Assembly (NCBI RefSeq): GCF_002222055.1
Contig: NZ_MUGS01000002.1
Coordinates: 124,001-188,000 of the forward strand
Origin: Flavobacterium araucananum
GTDB taxonomy: Bacteria; Bacteroidota; Bacteroidia; Flavobacteriales; Flavobacteriaceae
Reading direction: 5' to 3'
Length of the DNA: 64,000 bases
Every line of letters begins with the position of its first letter. Position 1 is the first letter of the stretch. A program made the translations under genes and the position numbers. Shown in pieces: positions 16,331 to 25,680 of the stretch. The notes below the pieces were generated by a model. That model ran no database searches and was not told the DNA's origin. It worked only from the letters and a program-made list of their open reading frames with translations.

Positions 16331-17980
16331 ATGAAAAAAATTACTTTCTTTTTTCTTATTGTATTTACTCAAACGATCTTTGGATTTACTAAAATTACTG
16401 AAACCGAAAAACTTACAGCAACCTGCAAAGTCTGGGGGTTTCTAAAATACTATCATCCAAAGGTTGCCAATGGAGAAGTAAATTGGGACAATGAGCTTCT
16501 GGAAATTTTGCCAAAAATAGAAAAGACACAAACAAAAGAAGAATTTTCATTGGTTCTCGAAAACTGGATTGATGATTTGGGTCCGGTAAAAGAAATTGCC
16601 CCCATCATTATACCAAAAGAGGTCGAGTTTTTTGATAAAAATTTCGATTTAAACTGGATAAAAAGCAATAAGTTATTCTCGAAAAAGCTTTCTAAAAAAT
16701 TAAAATTTATAGAAGAAAACAGGTTTCAAATCAATCAGGAATTTGAACCGGGTTTTGATGCCTTAAAAAGTATCAAAAACTACTTTGATTTAGATTATAC
16801 TAATAAAGGATCTAGAATTCTAATGTTATTTGCATATTGGAATTTAATAGAATATTATTTTCCGTATAAATATGTAATGGATCAAAAATGGGATCTGTCT
16901 TTAGAACAATCGCTGCCAGCTGTTGCAGCTGCTAAAAGTGAAGCAGATTTTTATATTGCCATAAAAAAACTGACAAGCAAACTCAATGATAGTCATGTCG
17001 AAACACCAATATACGGAACTGTTTTTGGACCAAAAAAATTTAATTATTTTCCGGCAAAGGGTAAAATAATCGAAGAAAAACTGGTTGTTACAGAGATTTT
17101 GGGTGATAGTCTGGCTGCCGCAGATAATATTAAAGTGGGAGATGCAATTACTAAAATAAATGGCAAAACGATAAAAGAGTTAATTCAGGAAAACAGAGAT
17201 TTTATTTGTGCGTCAAATGAAGTTACCTTTCTGGACAAAGTTACTGTACCAATTTTAAAAAACTACTCTGAAAATGTTGAAGTAGAGTTTTTAAAAGAGG
17301 GAAAATACGAAACAAAATCAATGATTTGGTCTAATTATCATGATTCGCATCGAAATGAATTTAAAAAAGGGGCAATCAAAAAGAAGGAAAAATTTAAACT
17401 TCTGGAAGGTAATATTGGTTATGTTGACATGGGGATAATAAAGCAAAAAAATATCCCTGATATGATTGCGGCCTTAAAATCTACACAAGCAATTGTTTTT
17501 GATATGAGAAATTATCCGCAAAATACATGGGAAGAAATTTCGAATTTTTTAAATTCTCACGAAGAAACATTTTGTATCTATACGATGCCGTACCCAAATT
17601 ATCCTGGAAGATACTTATGGACACGAGACAAAAAATGCGGATTTGAAAACAAGGATAATTATAAAGGCAAAGTAATTGTTTTACTTAATGAAGAGTCTTT
17701 AAGTCAGGCAGAATGGACAGCAATGTGTTTTAAAACAGCAGGAAATACAACTATTATAGGCAGCCAGACCGCAGGCTCAGATGGAAATGTAATGGAACTT
17801 GATTTTAAAGGATTTCATACCAGATACACCGGAATTGGTGTATTCTATCCAGACAGAAGAGAAACCCAAAGAATAGGAATCGTTCCGGATATCGAAGTAA
17901 AACCAACCATAAAAGGAATTCAGGAAGGAAGAGATGAGGTTCTGGATCGTGCTATATTGTTTATTGAAAAAGGAGTTTAA
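16331..17980 (+). CDS. S41-family (C-terminal processing-like) peptidase, secreted
   Basis: The 549-residue protein opens with a signal peptide (MKKITFFFLIVFTQTIFG). The CKVWGFLKYYHP segment is typical of Bacteroidota S41 peptidases that carry an extra N-terminal domain. A PDZ-like region with GDAITKINGKTIKEL lies at about residues 235-300. The protease core follows, with the nucleophile region NEESLSQAEWTAM at about 455 and GSQTAGSDGN at about 480. It is probably periplasmic or outer-membrane associated. It stands alone between two spacers and may cleave C-terminal tails of envelope proteins; its substrate cannot be inferred. Confidence 0.85.
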   Translation: MKKITFFFLIVFTQTIFGFTKITETEKLTATCKVWGFLKYYHPKVANGEVNWDNELLEILPKIEKTQTKEEFSLVLENWIDDLGPVKEIAPIIIPKEVEFFDKNFDLNWIKSNKLFSKKLSKKLKFIEENRFQINQEFEPGFDALKSIKNYFDLDYTNKGSRILMLFAYWNLIEYYFPYKYVMDQKWDLSLEQSLPAVAAAKSEADFYIAIKKLTSKLNDSHVETPIYGTVFGPKKFNYFPAKGKIIEEKLVVTEILGDSLAAADNIKVGDAITKINGKTIKELIQENRDFICASNEVTFLDKVTVPILKNYSENVEVEFLKEGKYETKSMIWSNYHDSHRNEFKKGAIKKKEKFKLLEGNIGYVDMGIIKQKNIPDMIAALKSTQAIVFDMRNYPQNTWEEISNFLNSHEETFCIYTMPYPNYPGRYLWTRDKKCGFENKDNYKGKVIVLLNEESLSQAEWTAMCFKTAGNTTIIGSQTAGSDGNVMELDFKGFHTRYTGIGVFYPDRRETQRIGIVPDIEVKPTIKGIQEGRDEVLDRAILFIEKGV

Positions 17981-18085
17981 ATCAGCGTTTTTGCGAAGTG
18001 AATCCGTATCATTCGCATACCCTAACATTGAGATTGGGAAAGTTTTTAATATTGTCGTAATTTTGGACTTTTAAAAATTATACCA

Positions 18086-18865
18086 TTGAATTCGACACCC
18101 ATAATTACCGATACCCATACGCACCTCTATTCTGAAGAATTTGATCAGGATCGCGACGAAATGATGCAAAGAGCCATAAATGCAGGAGTAACACGTTTTT
18201 TTATTCCTGCAATAGATGCCGCTGCAACACAATCTATGTACGATTTAGAGCAAAATTATCCTGATTATGTATTCCTGATGATGGGCTTGCATCCTACTTA
18301 TGTAAAAGACAATTACGAAGAGGAGTTACAACATGTCGAAACCCAATTGGCAAAAAGAAAGTTTTATGCTGTTGGCGAAATCGGGATCGATTTGTATTGG
18401 GATAAAACACATCTTAAAGAACAGCAAATTGCTTTTAAAAGGCAAATTCAGTTAGCGAAACACTATAAATTACCAATTGTGATTCATTGTCGTGAAGCTT
18501 TTAATGAAATTTTTGAAGTTCTGGAAGAAGAGAAATCAGATGATTTGTTTGGTATCTTTCATTGTTTTTCCGGAACACATGAGCAGGCGCTTCAGGCGGT
18601 TTCGTACAATATGAAGTTAGGTATTGGCGGCGTTGTAACGTTTAAGAACGGAAAGATCGATCAGTTTTTAAATCAAATCGACCTAAAACATATCGTTTTG
18701 GAGACTGATTCTCCTTATTTAGCCCCAATTCCGTATCGCGGAAAACGTAATGAAAGTAGTTATTTAGTAAATGTTATTAGCAAATTGGCAGATATATATG
18801 ATGTTTCTGAAGAGGAAATAGCAGCCAGAACAACTCAGAATTCTAAAGACGTTTTTGGGATTTAA
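18086..18865 (+). CDS. tatD: TatD-family metal-dependent hydrolase/DNase
   Basis: The 259-residue protein has all TatD landmarks in order: the metal-binding DTHTHL near the start, GEIGID with the metal Glu at about residue 95, VIHCREA at about 132, FHCFSG at about 157, and LETDSPYLAP with the catalytic Asp at about 207. The family are two-metal nucleases/hydrolases of the amidohydrolase fold, acting in the cytoplasm on DNA 3' ends or D-Tyr-tRNA-like substrates in some members. The only start consistent with the N-terminus is TTG at 18086; no in-frame ATG precedes the DTHTHL motif. An acyltransferase gene follows 63 bp later on the same strand. Confidence 0.92.
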   Translation: MNSTPIITDTHTHLYSEEFDQDRDEMMQRAINAGVTRFFIPAIDAAATQSMYDLEQNYPDYVFLMMGLHPTYVKDNYEEELQHVETQLAKRKFYAVGEIGIDLYWDKTHLKEQQIAFKRQIQLAKHYKLPIVIHCREAFNEIFEVLEEEKSDDLFGIFHCFSGTHEQALQAVSYNMKLGIGGVVTFKNGKIDQFLNQIDLKHIVLETDSPYLAPIPYRGKRNESSYLVNVISKLADIYDVSEEEIAARTTQNSKDVFGI

Positions 18866-18928
18866 CCCGTACCTTACAATACTTTGATTTTTTTTTTGTT
18901 CTTTTGCCCACTAAAATAGATATTTATA

Positions 18929-20065
18929 ATGCAGAAATTTGATGCCATTCGACCTTTTTATGATTCCGAAATAAATGAAGCACTTCATGGTGTTGTCAAT
19001 CATCCGATGATGAAAGCCATGATGAATTTTACTTTTCCAGAATTAGAAGATCAAGTTTGGAAAGATCAATTGAAGAAAACACATTCTATTCGTGATTTTC
19101 AATGTAATTTTATTTATAATACTATTCAAAAAGTTCTTGAAAAAAGCTCTGAAGGTCTTACTACTTCCGGTTTTGATAAGCTGGAAAAAAATACCTCGTA
19201 CTTATTTGTCTCAAATCACAGAGATATTCTATTAGACACAACCTTATTAAATGTTTGCCTTTTTGAGCATGGTTTAGTCATGACAGCATCTGCAATTGGA
19301 GACAATCTGGTAAAAAAAGCATTCTTAAGCACATTGGCAAAGCTTAACAGAAACTTTTTGGTTTTAAGAGGTTTAACACCTCGCGAAATGTTGCAAAGTT
19401 CAAAATTGCTGGCAGAATATATGGGGCAATTATTGCTTCGCGAAAACCGTTCGGTTTGGATTGCACAACGAGAAGGACGTACCAAAGACGGAAATGACGA
19501 AACCAATCCGGGAGTTTTAAAAATGATAGGAATGGGGTCTGATGAAGCCAATTTAATGGACTATTTTAAGAAATTAAAGATAGTTCCGGTTTCAATTTCA
19601 TACGAATATGATCCTACAGATGTTTTAAAAATGCCACAATTAATGGCAGAAGCAAACAACGAAGTTTATATTAAAGAAAAAAACGAAGATTTCATGACCA
19701 TCTTAAGTGGTATTATGGGAACTAAAAAAAGAATACACATCTCTGTTGGAGATGTTCTTGATACTGAAATTGATCAGATTGTTGCAGAAAACGACAATGC
19801 AAACAAACAAATTCAGGCATTGGCACAAGTTATCGATGATTCGATTTTAAAGAATTATCAGTTATGGCCAACAAATTTTATAGCATACGATATCTTAAAC
19901 GAAACAGAAAAATTTGCTCATTTGTATAAAGAGAGCGAAAAATCGCTATTCGAGCGTCGTTTAGAAATGCGTATTGGTAGTGATAATCCAGTAACAAGAC
20001 AAGGATTTTTATCCATGTATGCAAATCCTGTAGTCAATAAATTAAAATACCAAGATGTCATCTAA
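18929..20065 (+). CDS. PlsC/GPAT-like glycerolipid acyltransferase
   Basis: The 378-residue protein has the acyltransferase block I motif NHRDILLD at about residues 92-99 (NHx4D), block III-like VWIAQREGRTKDG at about 178-190 and block IV-like KIVPVSISYE at about 215. It therefore transfers acyl groups to a glycerol-phosphate or a similar acceptor at the inner face of the membrane. The size is larger than classical PlsC (about 240) and smaller than PlsB, as for the Bacteroidota members annotated as 1-acyl-glycerol-3-phosphate acyltransferase. Its last codons overlap the asparaginase gene by 11 bp, so the two are cotranscribed. Confidence 0.85.
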   Translation: MQKFDAIRPFYDSEINEALHGVVNHPMMKAMMNFTFPELEDQVWKDQLKKTHSIRDFQCNFIYNTIQKVLEKSSEGLTTSGFDKLEKNTSYLFVSNHRDILLDTTLLNVCLFEHGLVMTASAIGDNLVKKAFLSTLAKLNRNFLVLRGLTPREMLQSSKLLAEYMGQLLLRENRSVWIAQREGRTKDGNDETNPGVLKMIGMGSDEANLMDYFKKLKIVPVSISYEYDPTDVLKMPQLMAEANNEVYIKEKNEDFMTILSGIMGTKKRIHISVGDVLDTEIDQIVAENDNANKQIQALAQVIDDSILKNYQLWPTNFIAYDILNETEKFAHLYKESEKSLFERRLEMRIGSDNPVTRQGFLSMYANPVVNKLKYQDVI

Positions 20066-21086
20066 AGCTAAAATATTGCTAATTTATACCGGTGGAACCA
20101 TTGGTATGAGCAAAGATTTTGAGACAGGCGCGCTCAAAGCGTTCAACTTTGGTAAATTGTTGCAAAAGATCCCTGAGCTTAAACAATTAGATTGCGAGAT
20201 TGAAACAGTTTCTTTCGAAAACCCAATAGATTCATCGAACATGAATCCTGAAATGTGGACGAAAATTGCTGAAATTATCGAAGAAAACTATATTTCTTTT
20301 GACGGATTTGTTGTCCTGCACGGTTCAGATACCATGTCATACTCAGCCTCAGCCTTAAGTTTTATGTTAGAGAATCTGGTAAAACCGGTAATCTTTACGG
20401 GCTCTCAATTGCCCATTGGTGATCTGCGTACAGATGCTAAAGAAAACCTGATTACAGCAATTCAGATTGCTTCATTACAAGAAAACGGAAAACCGGTAAT
20501 TAACGAAGTATGTTTGTATTTTGAATATAAATTGTATCGTGGTAACCGAACTTCTAAAGTAAATGCAGAACATTTTAGAGCCTTTACAGCACCAAATTAT
20601 CCTGAATTGGTAGAGTCCGGTGTTCATCTTAAACTAAACTCGCATTTATTTCTTCCTGTAAAAACAGAGGCTAAATTGATCGTTCACAAAAACTTAGACA
20701 ATCATGTTGCTATTATAAAAATGTTCCCGGGAATGAGCGAGATCGTTTTGTCTTCGATTTTAGCCATTAAAGATCTCAAAGGAATTGTTCTGGAAACTTA
20801 CGGTTCCGGAAATGCACCTACCGAAGATTGGTTTCTAAAGTTGATTGAGAAAGCGATTCAGTCCGGTTTGCACATCGTTAACGTAACACAATGTTCCGGC
20901 GGAAGTGTAAATATGGGACAATACGAAACCAGTACAGCATTAAAATCCCTTGGCGTTATCTCCGGAAAAGACATTACTACAGAAGCTGCCATTACCAAAC
21001 TGATGTATTTGTTGGGACACAATATTCCTAAAACCGAATTTAAAACTGTTTTTGAAACGGCATTACGAGGAGAAATTTCGCTTTAG
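20055..21086 (+). CDS. ansA: Type I L-asparaginase
   Basis: The 343-residue enzyme has the two threonine-containing signatures of asparaginases: YTGGTIGM near residue 11 and VVLHGSDTMSYSASAL at about residue 92. DLRTDAKENL and CSGGSVNMGQY are also typical. There is no signal peptide, which fits the cytoplasmic, low-affinity type I enzyme that hydrolyses L-asparagine to aspartate and ammonia. The start overlaps the end of the acyltransferase gene by 11 bp, a coupling with no obvious metabolic reason but common in this genus. Confidence 0.93.
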   Translation: MSSKAKILLIYTGGTIGMSKDFETGALKAFNFGKLLQKIPELKQLDCEIETVSFENPIDSSNMNPEMWTKIAEIIEENYISFDGFVVLHGSDTMSYSASALSFMLENLVKPVIFTGSQLPIGDLRTDAKENLITAIQIASLQENGKPVINEVCLYFEYKLYRGNRTSKVNAEHFRAFTAPNYPELVESGVHLKLNSHLFLPVKTEAKLIVHKNLDNHVAIIKMFPGMSEIVLSSILAIKDLKGIVLETYGSGNAPTEDWFLKLIEKAIQSGLHIVNVTQCSGGSVNMGQYETSTALKSLGVISGKDITTEAAITKLMYLLGHNIPKTEFKTVFETALRGEISL

Positions 21087-21130
21087 TCTTTTCTCACCAT
21101 AGAAATGATATAAGGTCCTTTTAGTTTTTT

Positions 21131-21156
21131 TCAGGAGCTAATCCCGATAGAAGTGC
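21131..21156. repeat. Truncated REP-like repeat (copy C)
   Basis: GGAGCTAATCCCGATAGAAG is a short form of the element seen at 12960-13081 and 56978-57058, joining what are the two ends of the longer copies. It lies in the spacer between convergent ansA and the MFS gene. Confidence 0.45.
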
Positions 21157-21242
21157 AAATCATTTTTATAATAATATTTTCGTGTAATTTGTCATCCCTC
21201 GAAATGACAAGATCACGGATAGATAATTGGAATTTATTTTTC

Positions 21243-22475
21243 TTAATCTTTATATGGAATCGGACAAGTTCCCAATTCTTCTTCAGAACTACGGTTTTTA
21301 TAATACACATAAACAATTACAGAAACGATACAAATAATTCCCTGAATCGCAACTGTATTTCTTGTTCCTATAATGTGCGAAACATACCCAATAATTAAAC
21401 TCCCTACAGGAATCATTCCCTGATAGGCCATTAAATAATAACTAATACTTCTCGAACGCATGTTTACCGTACTTTGTGTCTGAACATAAATGTTTATAGA
21501 GGAGGTTTGTGCCATCATACCCACACCGCTCAATGCCATGCAAATAAGCGCCACAGTCAAACTATTCGAATAGGCTAGTATTATGATGCTAAAGCCTAAT
21601 AACAAGCTCGCTCCGATCATTATTTTGCCCATATTGTCTGCTTTTTTAAGATTAGCCAGATAAATAGCCGATACTATAGAACCAATTCCTGCCGCACTTT
21701 CGAACCAGCTAAAGGTTTGGGCATTTCCGCTAAAGATATCTTTTGCAAAAACAGGCATTAAAGTATTAAAAGAGATCACAAATAAACTGCTGCACATCAA
21801 CATTAAAAGCATTTTTGCCATTTCGGTTTCTTTTTTAACGTAATCAAGGCCTTCAATAAAATCATTGTACATTTTAAGTTTTTCGGTTGCTTTAATATGA
21901 GGTGTAATTTTCATCATTAACAAGGAAACCAGAACCGGGATATAACTCAGGAAATTTCCAATAAAACAAATGTCTTCACCATAGTTGTGCAGTATAATAC
22001 CTGCCAAAGCAGGACCCGCAATTCGGGCAAAATTATTTAAAGTAGAGTTCAGGGCAACCGCGTTTGGCAAATCTTCTTTGTCATCTACAATATCAATCAT
22101 CATGGTTTGTCTGCAAGTCATATCAAACGAATTGATAATTCCCTGAATTAAACTTAGCGCCATTATAAAATTGATGTTGTATATCTTTAAATAAATCAAT
22201 AAAGCCATAGCTCCGGCTTGTAGCATTGCCAAGGATTGTAATAAAATCATCGCTTTGTGTCTGTCATAACGACCAATAATGCTCCCTGCTAAAGGTGCCA
22301 GAAACAACGACGGAATCATACTTAAAAAAGTCGCCAATCCTAATAAGAAAACAGAACCCGTAACACTGTAAACCATCCAACTAACAGCTGTTTTTTGAAG
22401 CCATGTCCCAATTACAGATACAGATTGTCCGTAGAAGAACAATTTGAAGTTTTTTGATTTTAACGCTTTAAACAT
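21243..22475 (-). CDS. MFS transporter (EntS/MFS_3-like exporter)
   Basis: The 410-residue protein contains about twelve hydrophobic segments and begins with LKSKNFKLFFYGQSVSVIGTW, the typical opening of the MFS_3 (enterobactin exporter-like) group. GRYDRHKAMIL in loop 2-3 matches the MFS cytoplasmic motif. These proteins use the proton gradient to export small molecules; the substrate is not known here. It is divergent from a LysR-type regulator gene with 91 bp between start codons, so that regulator probably controls it. Confidence 0.88.
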   Translation of the reverse strand: MFKALKSKNFKLFFYGQSVSVIGTWLQKTAVSWMVYSVTGSVFLLGLATFLSMIPSLFLAPLAGSIIGRYDRHKAMILLQSLAMLQAGAMALLIYLKIYNINFIMALSLIQGIINSFDMTCRQTMMIDIVDDKEDLPNAVALNSTLNNFARIAGPALAGIILHNYGEDICFIGNFLSYIPVLVSLLMMKITPHIKATEKLKMYNDFIEGLDYVKKETEMAKMLLMLMCSSLFVISFNTLMPVFAKDIFSGNAQTFSWFESAAGIGSIVSAIYLANLKKADNMGKIMIGASLLLGFSIIILAYSNSLTVALICMALSGVGMMAQTSSINIYVQTQSTVNMRSRSISYYLMAYQGMIPVGSLIIGYVSHIIGTRNTVAIQGIICIVSVIVYVYYKNRSSEEELGTCPIPYKD

Positions 22476-22566
22476 GATGCCTGATATTTTTTTACAAAGT
22501 TCGGGATTATGATTTCATTAGAAAAATTAATAATTTTACTGATAATAAGTATTTAAACTTATCGAT

Positions 22567-23439
22567 ATGGAACTTTATCAATTAGAATATTTTATAAAAA
22601 CAGCTGAGGTTTTGCATTTTACAAAAGCTGCAGAGTTGTGTTTTGTAACCCAATCCGGATTGTCGCAACAAATAAAAAAACTCGAAGAAGAACTAGGGAT
22701 GCCTTTGTTTATAAGGATTGGCAAAAAAGTTCAGCTTACCGAAGCTGGAGCTGTATTCCTGATTCACGCCAAACAAATAATCGAAAATGTGCAAAGCGGA
22801 AAACAGGCCATCGACGATTTGAACGAAATGATTGGCGGAGAATTACGAATTGGGGTTACCTACATTTTTGGACTTTTGGTTTTGCCAATTGTCAATTTGT
22901 TTGCTAAAACATATCCAAACCTTAGAATTGTAGTAGAATATGGCTCAACAGAACCTTTAGAAAATAAATTACTCAATAACGAATTAGACTTGGTTTTGGT
23001 GATATCGTCGAAAGAGATAAAACAAACCATTCAGAAAATCCCATTATTTAGGTCGAATCTGGTTATGGCAGTTGCAAAAACACATCCGTTGGCGGTTTTA
23101 GACAAAATCTCGTTTAAAAAAATAGGCGATTATCCGCTTATTTTGCCCGTAAGAGGATTTAGTTCGCGGGAATTTCTGGACGAATTGTTTCTAAAGAACA
23201 ATATGAAGCCCAAAGTTTCGATCGAATTAAATGCTGTTCATGCACTTTTGCAATTGGTAGAAGAAAGCGATTGGGTAACCATTGTAACCGAGAAAGCCCT
23301 AAAAGGCTGGGATAATCTTAAAGCAATAGCCATTACAGGCGTTCCTACGCAAAGAGATTCGTTTATGTTAACCATCGAAGGAGCCTATCAAAAAAAGGCC
23401 GTAAAATTGTTTATGGAAGAATTCAGAAAAAGTATGTAA
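22567..23439 (+). CDS. LysR-family transcriptional regulator
   Basis: The 290-residue protein starts with the LysR winged helix (MELYQLEYFIKTAEVLHFTKAAELCFVTQSGLSQQIKKLE) and has the effector-binding periplasmic-binding-like domain from about residue 90 on (GELRIGVTYIFGLLVLP). The closest named relatives by eye are CynR/OxyR-type regulators. It is divergent from the MFS exporter gene at 21243-22475 and is likely to regulate it and itself from the shared 91-bp region. The ligand is unknown. Confidence 0.9.
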   Translation: MELYQLEYFIKTAEVLHFTKAAELCFVTQSGLSQQIKKLEEELGMPLFIRIGKKVQLTEAGAVFLIHAKQIIENVQSGKQAIDDLNEMIGGELRIGVTYIFGLLVLPIVNLFAKTYPNLRIVVEYGSTEPLENKLLNNELDLVLVISSKEIKQTIQKIPLFRSNLVMAVAKTHPLAVLDKISFKKIGDYPLILPVRGFSSREFLDELFLKNNMKPKVSIELNAVHALLQLVEESDWVTIVTEKALKGWDNLKAIAITGVPTQRDSFMLTIEGAYQKKAVKLFMEEFRKSM

Positions 23440-23456
23440 CTAATATTCGATTTTGT

Positions 23457-23487
23457 TTTTGTAACTCAGTTTTTTTTGTGTTCTTTG
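23457..23487 (+). promoter_or_regulatory. Probable promoter of tRNA-Ser
   Basis: TTTTG at 23457-23461 and GTTCTTTG at 23480-23487 are spaced 18 bp apart and end 11 bp before the tRNA. They match the Bacteroidota -33 TTTG and, imperfectly, the -7 TAnnTTTG. Confidence 0.5.
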
Positions 23488-23498
23488 CAGACCAATTT

Positions 23499-23585
23499 AG
23501 AGAGGTGTCCGAGTGGTTGAAGGAGCTAGCCTGGAAAGCTAGTATATGGGTAACTGTATCGTGGGTTCGAATCCCATCCTCTCTG
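23499..23585 (+). tRNA. tRNA-Ser (anticodon GGA)
   Basis: The acceptor arms AGAGAGG and CCTCTCT pair fully. The anticodon stem-loop GCTAGCCTGGAAAGCTAGT gives GGA, read as Ser for UCC/UCU codons. The long variable arm (TATGGGTAACTGTATC region) is a class II tRNA feature, and GGTTCGAATCC is the T loop. The terminal CCA is not encoded beyond the discriminator G. Confidence 0.96.
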
Positions 23586-23592
23586 CAAAATA

Positions 23593-23627
23593 AAAAACCC
23601 TTGTGAAGTTTTATTCACAAGGGTTTT
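23593..23627 (+). terminator. Terminator after tRNA-Ser
   Basis: AAAACCCTTGTGAA and TTCACAAGGGTTTT form a perfect stem eight bases after the tRNA. Confidence 0.85.
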
Positions 23628-23800
23628 CTGCTTTTATTAATATTCATAAAAAAAATATTTTAAAAACGATGTAGCATTTTCATTTTATGATCGTCTTGAT
23701 TTAAAATGCTTCAATACTCTGAATTTACAAAAATAGACTTTTGGTAAAAGGATTTAAGAAGTAGTCAATCATCAATCAAATATTTAAATCAATCACAATC

Positions 23801-25291
23801 ATGAAAATCAATTTTTCTAAAACTCTGGTATTCTATTTTTTAACAGGTTTAATGGCGCTTAACGCTACTTCTCAAAACCAGCAACATACAGATAGCATCG
23901 ATGTTTTTCTAAAAGATAAAATGGAAAAACTTCATATTCCGGGACTTCAGCTTGCTGTTGTTCAAAACGGCAAAATAATCAAAAGCACAAGTTACGGAGT
24001 TGCCAATATCGAAAATTCAGTTCCTGTAACAGATCAAAGTATGTTCTCTATTAATTCCTGCACAAAAGCATTTGTAGGAGTTGCTGTGATGCAACTTCAG
24101 GAAGAAGGAAAACTTAATATCAACGATCCTATTTCCAAATATTTAGAAGATCTGCCAGTTGCCTGGAAAGGCTTAACGATAAAACAATTATTTGCTAATA
24201 TTTCAGGACTGCCGAACATTATTGATGAAAAAGAAAATTTATTAGCAGATACAGAGAGTGGTTCCTGGGAAAAGGTAAAAACAATGCCGATGGAATTTAA
24301 TACAGGAGATCGTTTTCGATACAACCAGACTGGCTATGTTATTATTGGCAGGATTATTAATAAAGTAAGCGGGATGCATTTTACCAAATTTATTGAAGAT
24401 CGCCAGTTTAAAGTAGCAGGAATGAAACAAACTCGTTTTGGAGATTCTAATGATATTATTCCGCATTCAGCAGGAGCTTACACCACTCAGGATATTGTTA
24501 ATGGGAGATGGGTTACGACTAACGAAGTGAGAAGTAGTTATGCTAAATTTCCGGAGTTTTTTAGAACCTGTACGGGAATCATTTCTACCTCTGATGAAAT
24601 TGCACAGTGGATCGTAGCCTTGCAAAACGGAGTATTGTTAAAACAAAAATCAAGCTTAGATTTGCTTTGGCAACCAGCGCTTCGAAATAACGGACGTGTA
24701 GGTGGATTTAATAAATTGGTAAACGGATATGCAATTGGCTGGCCAACCGTTACAAGAGAAGAACATCCTGCCGTTGGACCTATTGGCGGTATGAGATCTG
24801 CCTTTTTTGTTTACCCAAAAGATGCCCTTTCTATAGTTGTTTTAACAAATCTTCAGGGAGCAAATCCGGAATGGTTTATAGATGAAATTGCAGGATACTA
24901 TATTCCTGATATGAAAGAATCGAATGGCTTTGGATTATCGCCTTCAGTAAAAAAACTGAGAAAAGAATTAATGAAGCAGAAGTACAACAATGCACAAAAA
25001 GTTGCCGAAAATTTAAAAAAGACTGATGCTGGTTTTGCTTTAAGCGAAAATGAATTGAATGATTTTGGATACAGATTGTTGGCAGAAGGAAAGCAAAACG
25101 AAGCCTTGAAAATCTTTAAACTAAATACAGATCTTTATCCGGAAAGCGGCAATACGTATGATAGTTATGCCGAAACACTGGCTGGTTTAGGAAATAAAAA
25201 AGAAGCCATAAAGAATTATAAAAAAGCATTCGAATTGAATCCAAAAAATCTAAATGCTCAGGAACAGGCAAAGAAACTGGCAAGTTTGTAA
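23801..25291 (+). CDS. Secreted class C beta-lactamase-like serine hydrolase with TPR tail
   Basis: The 496-residue protein has an N-terminal signal peptide (MKINFSKTLVFYFLTGLMALNATS), then the serine beta-lactamase/D-peptidase fold. The nucleophile motif SCTK (SxxK) lies at about residue 86 and RYNQTGY at the YxN position at about 169. The last 100 residues form TPR-like helices (YPESGNTYDSYAETLAGLGNKKEAIKNYKKAFELNP). The class C family includes beta-lactamases, esterases and peptidases; this combination with TPR is common in Bacteroidota and usually annotated only as serine hydrolase. It is probably periplasmic. It has its own terminator and no clear partner. Confidence 0.87.
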   Translation: MKINFSKTLVFYFLTGLMALNATSQNQQHTDSIDVFLKDKMEKLHIPGLQLAVVQNGKIIKSTSYGVANIENSVPVTDQSMFSINSCTKAFVGVAVMQLQEEGKLNINDPISKYLEDLPVAWKGLTIKQLFANISGLPNIIDEKENLLADTESGSWEKVKTMPMEFNTGDRFRYNQTGYVIIGRIINKVSGMHFTKFIEDRQFKVAGMKQTRFGDSNDIIPHSAGAYTTQDIVNGRWVTTNEVRSSYAKFPEFFRTCTGIISTSDEIAQWIVALQNGVLLKQKSSLDLLWQPALRNNGRVGGFNKLVNGYAIGWPTVTREEHPAVGPIGGMRSAFFVYPKDALSIVVLTNLQGANPEWFIDEIAGYYIPDMKESNGFGLSPSVKKLRKELMKQKYNNAQKVAENLKKTDAGFALSENELNDFGYRLLAEGKQNEALKIFKLNTDLYPESGNTYDSYAETLAGLGNKKEAIKNYKKAFELNPKNLNAQEQAKKLASL

Positions 25292-25314
25292 AAATTAGAA
25301 TTTGTAATGATATA

Positions 25315-25353
25315 AAAACCCCGTTGTAAAATTGTTTTTACAGCGGGGTTTTG
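25315..25353 (+). terminator. Terminator after the serine hydrolase gene
   Basis: AAAACCCCGTTGTAAA and TTTACAGCGGGGTTTT pair with one G-U, 23 bp after the stop codon. Confidence 0.85.
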
Positions 25354-25399
25354 CTTTTTAGAACGATTGTCTTTCTTTTTTTTGAAGGAAAATATTTAC

Positions 25400-25407
25400 T
25401 ATTTTTG
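25400..25407 (+). promoter_or_regulatory. -7 box TATTTTTG before the small winged-helix gene
   Basis: TATTTTTG matches TAnnTTTG. Transcription would start near 25412, too close to an ATG at 25416, which favours the ATG at 25434 as translation start. Confidence 0.5.
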
Positions 25408-25433
25408 TATTTTAAATGAAAATGGAAGGAATT

Positions 25434-25610
25434 ATGGAAATCAAAGATCAGGTATTAGAGGCTATGAAAAAAGCGCAACAGCCTTTAAACGCAGGTAAAG
25501 TAGTTGAACTAACTAAGTTAGATCGTAAAGATGTAGATAAAGCAATGAAAATGTTGAAAGACGAAGGTTCAATCGTTTCTCCTAAACGTTGCTTTTGGGA
25601 AGCAAAATAA
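25434..25610 (+). CDS. Small winged-helix DNA-binding-like protein
   Basis: From the ATG at 25434 the product is 58 residues (MEIKDQVLEAMKKAQQPLNA...). Nearly the whole protein is a helix-turn-helix/winged-helix unit: GKVVELTKLDRKDVDKAMKMLKDEG is the recognition part and ends in SPKRCFWE, a short wing. Two upstream in-frame ATGs (25416, 25422) are possible, but a GGAAGGA ribosome-binding-like sequence lies six bases before 25434 and the -7 box would give too short a leader for the others. Similar mini-regulators are widespread in Bacteroidota and clostridia and usually annotated MarR-like. Its targets are unknown. Confidence 0.75.
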   Translation: MEIKDQVLEAMKKAQQPLNAGKVVELTKLDRKDVDKAMKMLKDEGSIVSPKRCFWEAK

Positions 25611-25637
25611 ATTTGAAAAAAACTATTAGTAAGAGAC

Positions 25638-25670
25638 AGACCTAACAGGTTTTTAAAACCTGTTAGGTCT
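25638..25670. repeat. Perfect REP-like hairpin (ACCTAACAGG family)
   Basis: Two perfect 16-bp arms, AGACCTAACAGGTTTT and its complement, surround a single central base. A related hairpin (ACCCGACA...CCTGTCGGGT) lies at 45718-45748. It sits between convergent genes and may end transcription from both sides. Confidence 0.7.
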
Positions 25671-25680
25671 TGATTTAATT